A DNA stretch of 64,000 nucleotides from Chloranthus sessilifolius (GCA_021018995.1 CM037586.1:6112328-6176327); one strand, 5' to 3'; numbered from the stretch's first letter, positions 22,901 through 37,900 are shown. Made by a program: numbers and translations. The notes: a model not told the origin generated them from the sequence alone.

Positions 22901-25900
22901 TGTTGGATGCTAGACTGGTCCCACTATCCACCCCAAGTGGTCTCACAAGCTGCCGATCAGTAGGTAGTGTGAACTGCTTTCTGCTAAGATAGGTGAAATC
23001 TGTTGTCAGTAAACCTGGCAGCAAACTTCACCTGTCTATAAGGCACGGGTGAAGTTTGCAAACTTCACCTGTCCTATATACTAGTCAAATGCACGTGCTT
23101 CACACGCCTTGACACTTGGTTTTAAAAGTATGGTTACCATTGAATTTCACAGATTTAATTTTTTCTCCACATTGTAGATAGAAATAAGGCACAGGGAATT
23201 TACCTGTTGTAGACAATGCCATCTATATTAAATTCTAAATATAAGTGTATCAATTAACGAAGTGAACAATTAGAAATGAAAAGTTAATAGAAGGTAAAAA
23301 CAAGCTAAGTATCTAAAAATATATCAAATAGTTTTTTACATTCTCTAAATTATTTTAAGTAGATAGTTTGATGACCTTCAAGGTGATGTAATCTTATGGC
23401 TGAATCTGATCTATATTGGCCTCGTCAATGATGTGGCATTCTATGCAATTAACTAATAATTAGCTCTATAAATTCACCAAACATATTCTCCTAACAAAAA
23501 TATTTAACTAAAAAGAATAGAATTACATTTGTTTATCTTTTGTTGAAAGTACTCCCTTCTTATTATCCTGATCATAATTCATACTCAACAACCTCTTTCC
23601 ACCAACTGAAAGCAATCCCTATGAAATTTTACAGTTTCTAAACCTAAATTTTTTTTTTTTTTTTAAATGAAAGGAAAAGATGAAATAAAAGGATAATAAT
23701 CAATGAGTTGACAAATATGAAGCTATAAATTATATAAAAAAATAAAAATCACCATCAAGCATAAGGATATTATGGTACAAAAAGTAAATTAAAATTCTTA
23801 ATTTTTTTGTAGAAACTCAACTCAGAAATTGGTAGAACCAAATCCAATACTTACCATTGCAGATAAGTTTCACAAAATTACATTTCCTTTTGAACTTTGG
23901 TTATATAGCGAATGCTTGGAAAGTTTGAAAAGTTAATAATGTGACGCGGGACAACAACCCTAAAATACGTGAATGCTCATGAAATGCTAATTTGCCGAAA
24001 TTAAACTAATTAAGTGAACAATTAATCACAAATTAAAGCGATACCTTAGAGTTTCGCGGGATTCCGCTTGAGTGATCATGCTAGATTTAAGTAGGGTCTA
24101 ATCCGACGCGTGAGATCCTTTAGGAAGTGCGGAAGAGGCGATCTTAGCGATAGAACTCTAGCTTCGTCTATGTCGGGGCGTTCGATCGGAGTTCGCGGTG
24201 AAATCAGTAGTTCCTTGCTAGGGCTTTTGAATCGAGGCCATTAGCGACACAAATCGAACAAGCTCGAGTCCAACAACGGTCATGGATCGAAGGGCTAAGA
24301 TCGGATTCGATCCACAATGATGGACATCAAGGTTGTTCTAGATCTAGGGTTTAGAATTTGAACAATCAATTAAAAAGGGGGAAATTGGATGTAAGAGATT
24401 AATAAGAAATGGGGAAAATTAGACAAGAACAAGAAGTAAAGAGAAGATCAAAGATAACATGGACATCTCACCCCTGGCCTCACACCAAACCCACATGGGG
24501 AAGAAGACTCAACTCTTCAAAATGCCTTTTAAGTCCAAAATGCAATGCACTTTTCATTAAAACCACCCAATTCCTAAAATGGCTTACATCATAACCTTTT
24601 ATAGCAAGTACCCAAATGTTCTAACCCTAAAATAGAAAAGTACAAAGTTGCCATAAAAGGTAACCTAAAAGCTTTTAAAAAAACAAAGGAAAACAAAAGA
24701 AGAAATAAACCCAAACCAGGCCAATACACTATCAGATTCGCTCGAGCGGGTTTGGTTCTTGCTCGAGCGGGAATCTTAAAAGGGGTCGTCGCTCAAGCGA
24801 CAAACAGGGATCGCTCGAGCGAGTTTTGGCCGAAAGTTTTGTCTGTATTTCTGAAGCATTCTTGCTCGAGCGAGAAATGTGGTCGCTCGAGCGGACATGG
24901 GCAGTGAACCTCTTTGCTGCTTTTCAAGGCCTTTCTTCGGTAGATGCTGGCATCTGGTGACTCTTTCTTCGTTTCTTCTACCGCCGGTACACTTTGTGTG
25001 GCCTAAACCTAGGTCCTCGGTGGCGGCGTTCCCATCAATTCTCTTGGACCCAAAAGGTTTCATCTTGATGAAACACACATGTAGTACTGATCAAGTGTAT
25101 TGGGACCCAAACAATGGAACTCCTTGCAACTAGCCCAAGCAATCTTGGCAACCGATGGCGTATGATCATCACCTCAATCGATTGTATCAGGGCGCACACG
25201 GTAAACCTTTTCTCGATAAACCCAATAACTCAGCTTGCCAACCCACTCTACTAAATAATTTTGAAGCTTCCCACCAACTCTCCCGGATCCGAAAGTCTTC
25301 ATCACCGATGAAGTGTGATCGTGATATCGGTTGGAAATACGGGAACTCAAGCGACGAACTCTCTCATGATGTCCCATACACTCTCGGAAGTTGACTTAAT
25401 CAGAAATTCTCAGTCGCGGGTGACTGTCACTAGATCATCCGAGACGAGATCATCCGAGATCTTCTCAATGACCTTGCTACTCATCTTGTTCAGAGGAGGA
25501 ACAGATAGGGGTTGTGGGGTCGGGATTGCTGCACAAAGAAAGGACATTTGAAAATGAGTTCTAGGAAGCGGGGTTGAGCCTAGATGAGGAACTAAGTCTT
25601 CCACATTGAGTGTTGAACTAACCCCCATACCATGAGGTAGCTCAAACACATATACCTTAGGTCCACTCCTTTCCACCATCCTAAAAGATCCGACAACGCG
25701 AGTGTGGGACTTCTTTGCGATCTCCGATGGGAATCGTGCTTAACCCGAATCACTTCATGGCCACTTATTTGGATTTTCTTGAGGCTCAGAGGCAAATCTA
25801 TCCATAATTTGAAATTTCCATTGCACAAATTAATTTTAAGCGTAATTTCGGTATGCAATGCGGAATGAGATTCAAAACTTGACTCATAACAAGACTCGGG

Positions 25901-28900
25901 ATGTAAAGCGGTATGCAACTTGAGACTATGATGTGTATGCGTATCTCTGGGCTCGATACTCTCATGTGCATGCAACACTAACGACTCACATGTGGTAGAC
26001 TCTATCAACACTAATGACTCATGTGTAGTGGAACCTACCAACACTAGTGACTCATGTGTGATCGAATCAAGTGACACTAATGTGTGACGTTGGCTCGCGG
26101 CGTGGTCAGCCGCAGGGCCACTTGTGCCACTAATCCGTCAGACATTGGTGGGTTGAAGCTGGGGCATCGTCGGTGCGTCACCAAGCCATGAGGGCTTCAC
26201 CATAGGTACTTCGAAGAGCTTCGGTCGTGGGCCATGAGGGCACGCGGCATGGTGACAGTTTGGCTCGTGACGCAGTGCCAACAGGGCACGAGATGCGGTT
26301 GCGACATAGCCATGTGGGGGAGCGATGCAGGGCGTTGCGGTGTGAACAGTAAAGTATGTCAAACCAATACGTTTGAGATCCTCCCGCCATTTGGCCTCTG
26401 TTGATGTTTAAACCATATATATGGGGAAGTGATTTAACGGCCATGTGACGTGTCGCTGGCCTAAGTGATCCCCTACGGAACGCGTATGATAGCCTTGTGG
26501 GCTTGAGTTTGTGCATCCGGGCCTCGCATTGGTGTTGGGTCGCTCTTGTCGCGTTGTGCGCTAGAGCCATCGTGTTGGTGGTCCACGACCACCTTCCATG
26601 GTGCAGACCCAAACCCAATGTGGGGCTGCCTCTAGGATTGTCGCTGCGTATAGCTATATGAATTGCATTCGGGAATCCGCATAGTTTCTAACCTAAGGCG
26701 TTACCGTGCAGGTTTGAAATGTGAGTAGACTGATCTAGTTCGGTAAAGCTAGTTGCCGCACAAGAGATTACGTTGCACAAACTCAACTCAACGGACTCTA
26801 ACGACTCATGGGTAAGTGATTTGATCGGCTCGTGTGTACTCGGTTCTACTAGCACCATAGATTCAAGTGCAATCGACTCTACAAACAAGAACTTGTGTAC
26901 AATTGACTCCACAGACACTAAAAAATCATGTGTAAGTGACTCGGTCGAATCGCGCGTGGGTGACTCGGTTGGCTCACGTGTGGGCGATTCAATATCATTA
27001 CTCAACAGAAATAAAAGTTTCCTTAATGCAAGCTAGACTTTCTTCGATTTCCTCTATTTCCTCTTCACTCACCATGGTACTAGGGTCATACCCAATTTCT
27101 TCCACGTTCACATTTCCCGACTCCTCAGAGATCTCTCTTTTAGTCAATAAATTTTGAGTGAGAAATTTTGTGGGGCATTGATAAGCAAAGTGTCCAAATC
27201 CGTGACACTTGTAACATTTGTTGCAGCCACTAGGTTTGGGGCTCTCAATAATCGCTCATTTCCCGTTATCGATGTGGGGATTTGGAGGAGTAATCACAGG
27301 TTTCGATGGTTGAACCCTGAAATTATATCTCTTGTGGACAAGTCCTTTCTCATGATCAATTTGGGGCTTCGTAGGAGTATGTGCGGGTTTCGATAGTGGA
27401 AGTCTGAAATTAGAGCTCTCCTTAGTGTAGGTGCTCCTTGACTCAAGTTGGGTGTGTTTATGGTTCTTATCCACCTTAGCTTGCAAGCACCATAGAAGGT
27501 AGCTGTGTGAAAGGAACATATGTTTCGATAAGTCCCTCCCTCATGTCCTCCCATCGTGTGATGGGCTTACAATTAGCTATCTTGCGTCGAAACTCCACTT
27601 TAGCCCAATCGGTTTTGGCATAGCTTACTATCATCGTCTTGGCGAACTCAACCTTACACTCATCCAACACATCATACGAGTCAAAATACTCCTCTATGCT
27701 AGACAACCATTCCACGGAGGATTTAGAGTCCGCCGTACCCTTAAAACCGGGACTTCGACTTGAATTGATCTTAGAGATTTTCTATCAAGATCATATTCGG
27801 GCTCACAATGATATGAGTGTCCCCTAAGTCTAATCTCATCACGACTTTGGGGACTTCGCCTAGGATTTGGAGTGTAACGGTTTCCTTGTTTGGCTAGTTC
27901 CCTCATTCATCGTGATCTTCGTGGCTTGGATGCTCCTAAGAATATCGGCAATCTCACTCGCAACCATGGTGATCACGACACACTAAACAAGGGAGCCACG
28001 ATGAACAAGCAACTATGAGCCAAATGTAATTGAGTAATTTTAACAAACACAAAGTGAACACACAAATGTGAACTACACATCAAGTGAGTAATTTTAACAA
28101 ACACCACAATTGAACACACAAATGTGACTACACAAATGACATCGAAATGACATACACTTGTGAATCAAAATGAATGAGGACTTTCGTCAAACACTAGACG
28201 TGCACACAAATGAATACAAATGAAATAAAATGCAATAAAATTGAAATGACATGCAAATATGCCCTAACCTAGAACCTACGCTTTGATACCAAAACTAACG
28301 CCGGACAACGACCCTAAAATACATGAATGCCCGTGAAATGCTAATTTTCCGAAATTAAACTAATTAATTAAACAATTAATCACACATTAAAGCGATACCT
28401 TAGGGTTTCGCAGGATTCTGCTTGAGTGATCATGCTAGATTCAAGTAGGGTCCAATCCGACGCGAGGTCCTTAAGAAATGTGTAAGAGGCGATCCTAGAG
28501 ATATAACTCTAGCTTCGTCTAGGTCGGGGCGTTCGTTCGTAGTTCGTAGTGAAATCGGTAGTTCCTTGCTAGGGCTTTTGAATCGAGGCGATAAACGCTA
28601 CAAATCGAACAAGCTTGAGTCCAACAACGGTCATTGATCGAAGGGCTAAGATCGGATTCGATCCACAAGGATGAACATCAAGGTTGTTCTAGATATAGGG
28701 TTTGGAATTGGAACAATCAATTAAAAGGGGGAAAATTGTATGCAAGAGATTGATAAGAAAATGGGAAAAATTAGACAAGAACAAGAGGTAAAGAGAAGAT
28801 CAAAGATAACATGAGCATCTCACCTATGGCCTCACACGAAACCCACATGGGGAAGAAGACTCACTCTCTCTCAAGCCCAAAATGCAATGCACTTTTCATT

Positions 28901-31900
28901 AAAATCACCTAATTCCCAAAATGGCTTACATCATAACCTTTTATAGCAAGTACCCAAATGTTTTAACCCTAAAATAGAAAAGTACAAAGTTACCCTAAAA
29001 GGTAACCTAAAAGATTTTAAAAAATAAAGGAAAACAAAAGAAGAAATAAGCCCAAATCGGGCAAATATATTATCAGACTCGCTCGAGCGGGTTTGGTTTT
29101 TGCTCGAGCAGGAATCTTAAAAGGGGTTGCTTGAGCGACAACCAGGGATCGCTTGAGCGAGAAATGTGGTCGCTTGAGCGGACATGGGCAGTGAACCTCT
29201 TCACTGCTTCTCAAGGCCTTTCTTCAATAGATGCTGGCATCCCGTGGCTCCTTTTGCGCTTCTTCTACCGCCAGTACACCTTGTGTGGCCCAAAACTTAG
29301 GTCCTCGGTGGCGGCGTCCCCATCACAATGCCTCATTCATGCCTTCATGATCTTCCTAAGAAAGAATGAAAACATTGATTCAACTCAAAATCCATAGAAC
29401 AATATCCAATATCTACCATTGCAGATATTCCTCAATAGAAAAAAAGGAATTAAACACACACACATACGGGTTCTAGACAAAATATGTACAACAAAATCGT
29501 ACACCTACCATTACAGATATTCTTCCCTAGCCTCTGATTTTAGATTTTAGTCAAAACATGTAGAAAGTATTAAAAACTCCATTGCCTATAACACTTTCTA
29601 TGGCTAATGCCTGAGAAAGAGATAACAAAACCTTATTTCTACAGGCTTCTAATGCAGCTGGGACGGAAATCCCAACTGATGCAAGTTAATTTAGTGAATT
29701 CAAGTTAGGGTTAAGGTTCGGTGAGGAGGAAGAAAGGACGAAGAAGAAGAGACAGAATTAGGGTTGAGTACGTTATCTTCATATCAAATTTTCATTTATA
29801 TATATATGTCATTACAAAGTGTTACACCCACACACCCACACTAACATAAGGGACTAAAACATGCACACACCAACTAAAGGATAAAGACTATCGAAGCACC
29901 AACACTCCCCCTCAAGTTGGTGCATAGATGTTCATCTATTATGCCCAACCTGGAGACTATATCATCCAAACGCTTTCCTTCGACCGCCTTTGTCAAAATG
30001 TCAACCAATTGATCTTCAATGCTGATATGAGGAATACCGAACTCTTGAGATTCTACCTTCTTTCTTATAAAATGACAATTAACTTCAATGTTCTTGGTTC
30101 GCTCATGGTAGATTGGATTTTCCACTATATCTTTTGTTGCGTCATTATCCTCATATAGTAACATTGGTAGATTCACATTAATGCCAAGATCAGCCAAGAT
30201 GAACAGAATCCTTTTATAACAGTCGACTTCAATGTGCTTGGTTCGCTCATGGTAGATTGAATTTTCCACTATATGTTTTGCTGTTTCATTATCCTCATAT
30301 AGTAACATTGGTAGATTTACATTAATGTCATGATCAACCAAGATGGATTGAATCTACATCCCTTCTCTGGCCCCTTGGGACATAGCTCTATATTTGTTTT
30401 TAATCGGTAACCGGCAATATATAAATAGAGGACAAAAACAGGAAGGCTTAGCCAGATGCTCAACCAAAAACAGACATAGCTCTATATTCCCCTTCACAAC
30501 TAGAATTTGCAACCACATGTTACTTTTTGCTCTTTCATGTGACCAGATTGTCTCCCAAGAAGGTACAATAGACCGTAGTTGACCTCCTATCACTTAAGGG
30601 GCCCAATCTACATCAGTAAATACTTCAACATCCAAAGGCCCATGATTACTATAAAGGTTCCCCTTTTTGGGGCTCTCCTTTAAATACAACATCCAAGTGT
30701 GGAGTCCTCGGAGAGTGCATATATTATCTTACAACATTGACTGCATAGGTTATGTCGGGGTTTGTCATGGTTAAGTAGATCAACTTCCCCACTAACCTTT
30801 GGTACATTCTTGCATCTTTGAGACCTTCACCACTTTCAGTACTAAGCCGATGATTCTGCTCAAGAGGATTAACTGTAGGGTTGCATCCCAACATCTCTAT
30901 TTGATGTAGTAAGTCCAATGTGTACTTTCTCTGTGATAGAGCTATCCCCTTCTTAGATCTTTTAATCTCAATCCCTAAAAAATATTTTAGGGGGCCAAGT
31001 CTTTACATCGACGAATCTTTTATAGGAAATGAATTTTGGATTGGATGTCTAGTACCTTTACGTTGAGCAATAGGAAAATCCATATTGAAGGAGGGATCTC
31101 TCTCTGGAGAAGGTTCATGGCCAGTGGCCTGAAGTGGAGGCTCAACTTAAGGCTCTTCTTGAACTTCTTGGACAACTTCCTGAACAAGAGGTTTTCTAAA
31201 CATCTTTCTCGAGCAATAGGAAGATCCATATTGAAGGAGGGATCTCTCTCTGGAGAAGGTTTATGGCCAGTGGCTTGAAGTGGAGGCTCAACTTGAGGTT
31301 CTTCTTGAACTTCTTGGACAACTTCCTGAACAAGAGGTTTTCTAAACATCTTTCTCACGTAGAATTTTCCCTGAGTTAGTTTCCCATACTTATCAACTTC
31401 CACTTGGGGTTGCTCTACTTCCACTCGGGGTTGCTTTTTTACAACTCCTTCTCTACCTTTGTCAAAATTTGTGATCCCATCATCTCGACCTTCTCTCACA
31501 TCTACGATGGGAAGCCCATCAAGGGTCTCTTCCATCCTCACTACACTTTCCCCTTGAAGAGGGCACTTGAAACTCTCTTTTTGAATTTTTGAGGAGGGAA
31601 TATCCTAAAAAAAGGTAACATTCATAGTTATGTACCACTTTCTAGAAATATGATCATACACCTTGTACCCTTTCTGTGATGGAGGGTACCCAACAAAGAT
31701 GCAACGAGCAGCTTTGGCACTCAACTTGCCACGATGAATATAAGGTATTTCGGCAAACCATAGGCAGCCAAAGATTTTGGGGAGAATTAGAAAGAGAAGT
31801 TTGGAGGGGAATAACATGTGAGAGGACTTTTCTTGGAGGATAGGTGTGCGCACTCTGTTAATGAAGAAACATGCAATGAACACCGCTTCACTCTACAAGT

Positions 31901-34900
31901 TTTTGAGAACATTTCTTCCAATCAAGAATGTCCTAGCAACTTCCAACATGTGACAGTTTTTTCTCTTTGCAACTCCATTTTGCTGAGGGATATATGGACA
32001 TGATGTCTGCCATTTGATACTATGCTACTGAAGATAAGATTGAAGGAGATGAGAAGAGTATTCCCCTCATTATCAGACCTAAGGATCTTCAAATATGCAT
32101 TAAATTGGTTTTGAATGAGTTTATGATATCTTGGGAAGATGGAGACAACTTCATCTTTAGTCTTCAGCATGTATAGAGTTGTAAGACAGGTACACTCATC
32201 AATGAAGGATACAAAGTAACGAAACCCAGAAACAACGATAACTGGAGAGGGTCCCCACGCATCATAATGAACAATCTCAAATGGTATGTCACTTCTATTT
32301 CCACTGAGAGGCTATGAAGCTTTCGTGTGTTTTGCCATCTCACAAACTTCACATTTGAAGGGGATGTTGTCAACGTCCTTGAATTTTATGGGAATACCAT
32401 CCTCAACCTTTGTAAGGGAACATGACCACACCGTTCATGCCGTAACTCAACCTCCTTAACAAGAGTCGCAACAACAACTACAGGCTTTTGGATACTTTGA
32501 TCTGCGCTAGTCTGTGAGCTTCAAAGATATATAAACCTCTACTCTCCCGACCATGACCAATCACTTTCCCTATTGACAAATCCTGAAAAACACAATGGGC
32601 AAGAAAAAAGTTGACACTGCAATTTAGAGTTTTTGAAATACTACTAACAGAAAGAAGATTGATGGGCATTTTAGGAACATATAAAGATGAAGTTAAGGAA
32701 AGAGAACCGGCATGAATTGTCCCTTTACCACCGATAGGGACTAGAGATCCATCTGCAATCCGAATGTTACATTGGCTAGACATAGGTGATAATGATTGGA
32801 ACATTGAAGAGGAAACTGTCATATGATTTGTAGCGCCGGAGTCAACAATCCACATGGAAGGAGAAATAGATGCATGAGCAACTTGAACATCTGTCTCTAC
32901 CTCAAGATTACTGTATTTGTTTGTTAACTCTATCATGGAGCATCTACCACCAATCACCGCTTTGGAATCAGACATAGTGGTTATACCACAACAATACACA
33001 AGATTGCACTACTGCAATAAGATAAGCGTACACAGGCTTTTCACTGTCCACACAACAGAGGTTTACACAATCCACCAAACCGCCATCATAACCATCAAAA
33101 CAGGCATAGCTTGATTTCACAATATTGCTGGAAATACACGAGAGCTGAAATCAAACACATTTGAAATTTAATGCTGTTGTACACTCCACAATTAAACAAT
33201 ATATCAACCCAACTGCCAATCACTGCAGAAACAGTGCACAATGTAACCACAATTCAGCTATATATCTTTTTGCAGTCCGCAACAATGATGTTGCCTAATC
33301 AATAAAAAGCTCGATAACTCAAAGAGGCAACAAAAGAAAAAATTAAACACCAGGCCTTTCACAGGCACCAACAATGAAGCAGCTACAATGCTGTTCCAAC
33401 AGGGCTACACAATAGCATACACAGATTCAGCAATACTGCATCCTGCAAAACCACTTAATTGTTACTGCGAATTACTGCTGCACAAATAAAAATATGCACC
33501 AAACACTCCACCAAACACAATTATAACACACCCACTCAGTAGGGAATCACTTAGTGACAGCTACTAATACAGCTGATCATCATTCATTCAAATTAAGATT
33601 GCTGCTCGAATTTACTACTGCAGGAAAAAATAGTCTACTGAAAACTTATTAAAGCTCAAAGAGATCACTCATGGCAGGTGGCAGATTGACGGTGGTGCAG
33701 AACGGAGACTGGTGGTGCAGAGGGTGTTGCAACCTTAACTTTCGTAGACGGATCTGGTGTCATGCTCGCGGGTGCGATGCCTACTGGAGCTCGGGGATCA
33801 ATGTCTCCAACTGTCTGAACGTTAATACTAGCTCCAGAGGGAGTTTACGGGGGGGCAAACAGACGATTATAACTCCACTCCAACGAAGAGATCTGCGCAA
33901 CAGATGGAGTATAGCGGGGAAGCAGTTCAAGAGAGTTAACCAGTTGTTCCCATTGGGAAGGCTGCGCCGGACAACAGTTGAGGGCCAACCCGGTCAGTGA
34001 TGGGAAGGGGGACCGGCCAGGCCCTGCGAAGGGGAAGGAGATGCGGTTGGGGGTAAAGTCCAATGAGCGGGCCTAGACTGTGGCGGACGGTGGTCCTTTG
34101 TATGTCTCGGATGCATTTACAGTTATCGTTAATGGCGACATTTATAATGACAATAAATGCAATTACCAGAACAGGAGGATTCTATTATATTTCGACAGAT
34201 TTATAGATAGTTACATTGGTAACTGTTTGTACATTAAAGACGCTATGAATAGGATGCTTGGCGAGCAATGCATGGGGGGAGTTACTCTGACAAAAGTGTC
34301 TTTTGGATGGTTTATGCTGATTTTCCCAGAGGAGGGCACACTAGCGGTGGATACTTTGCATAAGATGGCCACGGCCTGGTGGGGGGACAGGGAGTTTCGG
34401 TTCTTTCGCTGGGACGAAGACCTCTACCGGACTTCGCTGCAAAATGGGGATAGCGAAATCTGGATTCACATCCATGGTTTACTGCTGCATGCTTGGACCA
34501 ATGAGGTCCTCAGTGGTATCGGAAGACGGTGCGGGACTTTCATTGGGATCGATTCTTCCACTGCGGCAGGGGAGGATATTCGGTATGCGAGGATTTCGGG
34601 TCGCTTGCAGGACGCTGCTCGGATACCGCGGAGGGGAGACATCATTGTTAACGGGTGCCGCTACAGGTGCTGGCTGGAACTGGAGTGGGGTAAAAGGGTA
34701 CTCACGGCTGATCACTTACGACCCGGAGGGGTATGTTTCGGTCATATACCACAACCGGCGATCCGAAGGGACGAAATACTCTGCAAGAACTGCCGGTTTA
34801 ATCGGAAAGGGGAAGGCGGGAAGCTGACGGCGCTCCCAGTTCTCAAGCGTACGAGGATCGGTCTCCATCCCGATGGGGGTTTGGCCACAATGGTGGAGGG

Positions 34901-37900
34901 CTACGTCGGGAATGCCGAATGCATAGTCGAAAACACGCGACATAATCAGACGGACCATCAGGATCGCAATATCTTGGACCGTTGGACGAAGGAGGTTGCT
35001 GCTGAGCGAAGGGACAACGACAACATTTGTAGGGCTAATCTATGCCAGTGAGAGGAACGGACGGTTTGGATGACCCACGCTCAAATCTATACATTGATTG
35101 CAGACGGTAAGGCGGACAATGCCCTGAAGAATGATCTGAAGGGCCTCCTCGATGGCTCAACGGGTTTCGAGGACGGAGCATTTAAGGAAGGTGATCCGTA
35201 CATGACAGGTGGAGGGAAGGACGAGGAAACCGCGGGATCCTCTTTTTCTTGCTCCTGCCGGGCTACTATCGATGAGATAGCATTTAAGACGAATGGGGCG
35301 CTGACTTATGATGAAAGGGCGATTGGCGAGACTTGGGGGGGGGGGGGTACGTGTCGACTATTTGCGAACCTCCTCGAAGGACGGGACGGGTGATAGGAGG
35401 GCTTTGTTGGGCTCCGAGTCTAATCCCAGGAAGGTGTGGGCGGTTTGTAAATCGACACCTGGAAAAGGTTTTGACACTAGTGGTACACGTGCCGTTTGGT
35501 CAGGGGGGCGGGTCTCGAGGTAGCCTCATGTTCTCGGGTATGCGATTCATTCACCGGGTCACTGCGAAGCCGGTCAACTCATGTTCGGGGATTGCGGGTT
35601 CGCCAGCCGGGTCATGGCCACAAAACTTAAGTGGATTGGCGGTTAATGTCACTACGGTTTCTAGGTCCGGGTCGCTATGGCCTGGAGCGTGTTTTTCTTG
35701 CCCTAATCAGCCTTTTGTTTTGAAGGCTCGGGCTATAGAGCCTGGACCGCATTCTTGTTGTTTTAATTCTTCTGTTGGGCTTTTGTGCAGTTGTACTGGA
35801 ATCTAGGTGGGGCCAGAGTGCAACCGACACCCCCTCTCGCCATAGCCACTGCCGGAGATGGGTATGCTAGGGTTCGAACACTGTATCGGTTTGGTAGCGG
35901 ATTTGATTGAATAGTTCTCATCGGATGATGAAAGTAAGAATCGGCCGAAGGAATTCGATGGGGAAAGGTTGGCTAATCTCGGTGAAACTTTAGGGGTGAT
36001 GTTTGCTGGTTCACGGGATACTCTCGTCGGTGTCTATCAAGATATTGTTGACAAGGGCAAGATGGAAACCAAGGTAGACAGAAATAGAGGAGGCAAGAGC
36101 AAGGTTAGTTCAAGATGGGGTTTGTTTTATTCCAGGCATAAGAAAGGTATGCGAAGATTGAAGGGGAAAAGACTGCGGGCTGTAGGTCATGGCTCCCCTT
36201 ACGGGACTCCACAGGAGAGGTGTTAGAGGGTTGGGTGCTGCGGGCGGTTCTTTTTGTGGTTGTCTTATGCGGTTTCTTAGTTGGAATGTTAGAGGGTTGG
36301 GCCAGAGGGATAAGAGATCTCTGGTTAAGTCTTTCATCAAAGGGCAGAAGTTTGATGTCATCGGGCTACAAGAAACTAAATGGGAGGTGGTGACTGAAGC
36401 TTTGGTTAAATCTGTCATTACTGAGTCTTCGTGGGACTGGTTGGCTATCGATGTCGTGGGCGGTAGGGGCGGGGTGCTCCTGGCATGGGATACCAACGTT
36501 TTCAAATTGATGGATTCGGAGATGGGTAACTTTGCGATCACGGCAGTGCTTCAGGATCTTTCGAACGACAACTTGTGTGTGGCCATCACTGTATATGGTC
36601 AGACCATCAATTGCCTCAAGAGTGATTTTTTCTTTGCGCCGAGTGCTCTATCCAATAGATGGGAGTGCCCAGTTTGTGTGGGGGGTGACTTTAACGCCTT
36701 ATGCTCTGCGGGGGAAAAGAATACTGGGAATATTGACATTACTGCGAAAGACCTTTTTATGGAGTATATTTCGCAAGCTAGTCTCTTCGATTTGGGAATG
36801 GATGGGGGGCGGTACACGTGGGCCAATGGGCAAGGGGACCCCATCCTGTGCAGGCTGGATCGCTTCCTATGTGGGACTGATTTCCTTGACCAATTTAACA
36901 ATGTGGCGGTTCATCTCCGACACACTTCCATCTCGAACCATCAACCTATCGTGCTTGTTGGTCTTGATCGCCCCAGTGTGGGAAATCATTCGGGACCATT
37001 CCACTTTGTCAATGCCTGGTTGTCGGACCAGGACTTCATCGACAATATGGATAGATGGTGGAATCATAATGGAGTGGTCAGCATGCCCTCCTATGTATTT
37101 AGCACGAAACTCAAGTTGCTCAAAGCACAAATTAAGACTTGGAACAGAGAACGAGCCGAGGTTGTAGGTCGGCTTACGGAGGGGCTCTTGGACGAAATGG
37201 CAGTGCTCGATCTCTTAGAAGAGGGGGGGCCGTTATCGGAGGAAAACAGGAAGCTCAGATTGGTCTTGAAAGACGCTTAGAATTCGAAAGTGCTTCAAGA
37301 GGAGCAGATGTGGCAACAAAAAGCAAAGGCTAACTGGCCGCGAGAAGGTGATGGGAATACTAAGTTCTTCCACGCGATTGTGAACGGAAGGCGGAATCAG
37401 AATTGTATAACTGGTATTGAGGTGGACGGGGTTAGATATACGGACAACAATCAGGTGCAGGCTAAGATCGTAGAATTCTACAAGGGGTTGTATGACGCGG
37501 ATCGGATGGACAGACCATCTCTTGATGGGGTTGCTTTTAATTCGATAGACGGGGCTAAGGCAGTTTTTCTGGAAAGGGATTTTTCAGAGGAGGAAGTGAA
37601 AGAGGCTTTGGGTAAGTTGGGGAGAAACAAGTCCCCCGGCCCAGACGGTTTCACTATTGAGTTCTTCAGGTCCGCTTGGCATGCCATAGGGGCGGATTTC
37701 ATGGCACTTCTGGGAGAGTTCCATATGTACGGTAAGATGAGTAAGAATATCAACTCTTCTTTTATTGCTCTTATCCCTGAGTGTGTGGGGGCTAGCGACA
37801 TCAGGGATTTCAGACCTATTAGCCTTATGGGATGCACTTACAAGATTGTGGCCAAAGTGCTGGCTACTCTTCTTAAGGGAGTTATTGGCTCGCTGATTTC

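Larger units (their letters stand above)
25592..27906 (-). pseudogene. gag with zinc knuckle and THES-type repeats, interrupted by a solo LTR
   Basis: N-terminal gag lies at 27906-27694 and shifts frame into 27715-27476, which carries [35 protein letters not shown] and [17 protein letters not shown], the retrotransposon gag fold. A CCHC knuckle [14 protein letters not shown] is at 27175-27216. Beyond it a low-complexity stretch rich in Thr/His/Glu/Ser (units like [11 protein letters not shown]) spans 27005-26777 and 26077-25830 on either side of the nested LTR. At least two frameshifts are present. Gag would assemble the particle in the cytoplasm. Confidence 0.75.
23942..29325 (-). mobile_element. 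Non-autonomous Ty3/gypsy-type LTR element (gag plus integrase tail, no RT)
   Basis: Two LTRs (28296-29325 is 5', 23942-25037 is 3') begin TGATGGG and end GCGTCA or its mutated form GCGTTA. The flanks TAATG (23937-23941) and CAATG (29326-29330) match at 4 of 5 positions, a probable target duplication. A primer-binding site complementary to initiator Met tRNA (TGGTATCAAAGC) lies just inside the 5' LTR. The interior keeps a gag and a bit of the integrase C-terminus but no protease, RT, RNase H or integrase core. It is a deletion derivative needing another element's enzymes. A diverged solo LTR of another family is nested inside (26083-26779). Confidence 0.85.

Noticed and set aside
22843-22940. 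Repeat considered as CRISPR-like or satellite array
   Set aside because: Only two copies with no spacers, in a plant intron; simple tandem duplication.
26178-26618. 146-aa minus-strand frame
   Set aside because: Lies inside the diverged solo LTR; no protein similarity.
26050-26790. Clean target duplication for the nested LTR
   Set aside because: The bases beside 26083 and 26779 do not match; the ends may be eroded or partly deleted.
33671-34000. 109-aa plus-strand frame at the start of the LINE
   Set aside because: Falls in the LINE 5' UTR; no ORF1 motif. Could be an upstream frame but nothing supports it.
35333-35806. 157-aa frame between LINE ORF1 and ORF2
   Set aside because: Out of phase with the likely ORF1 remains and without a domain.
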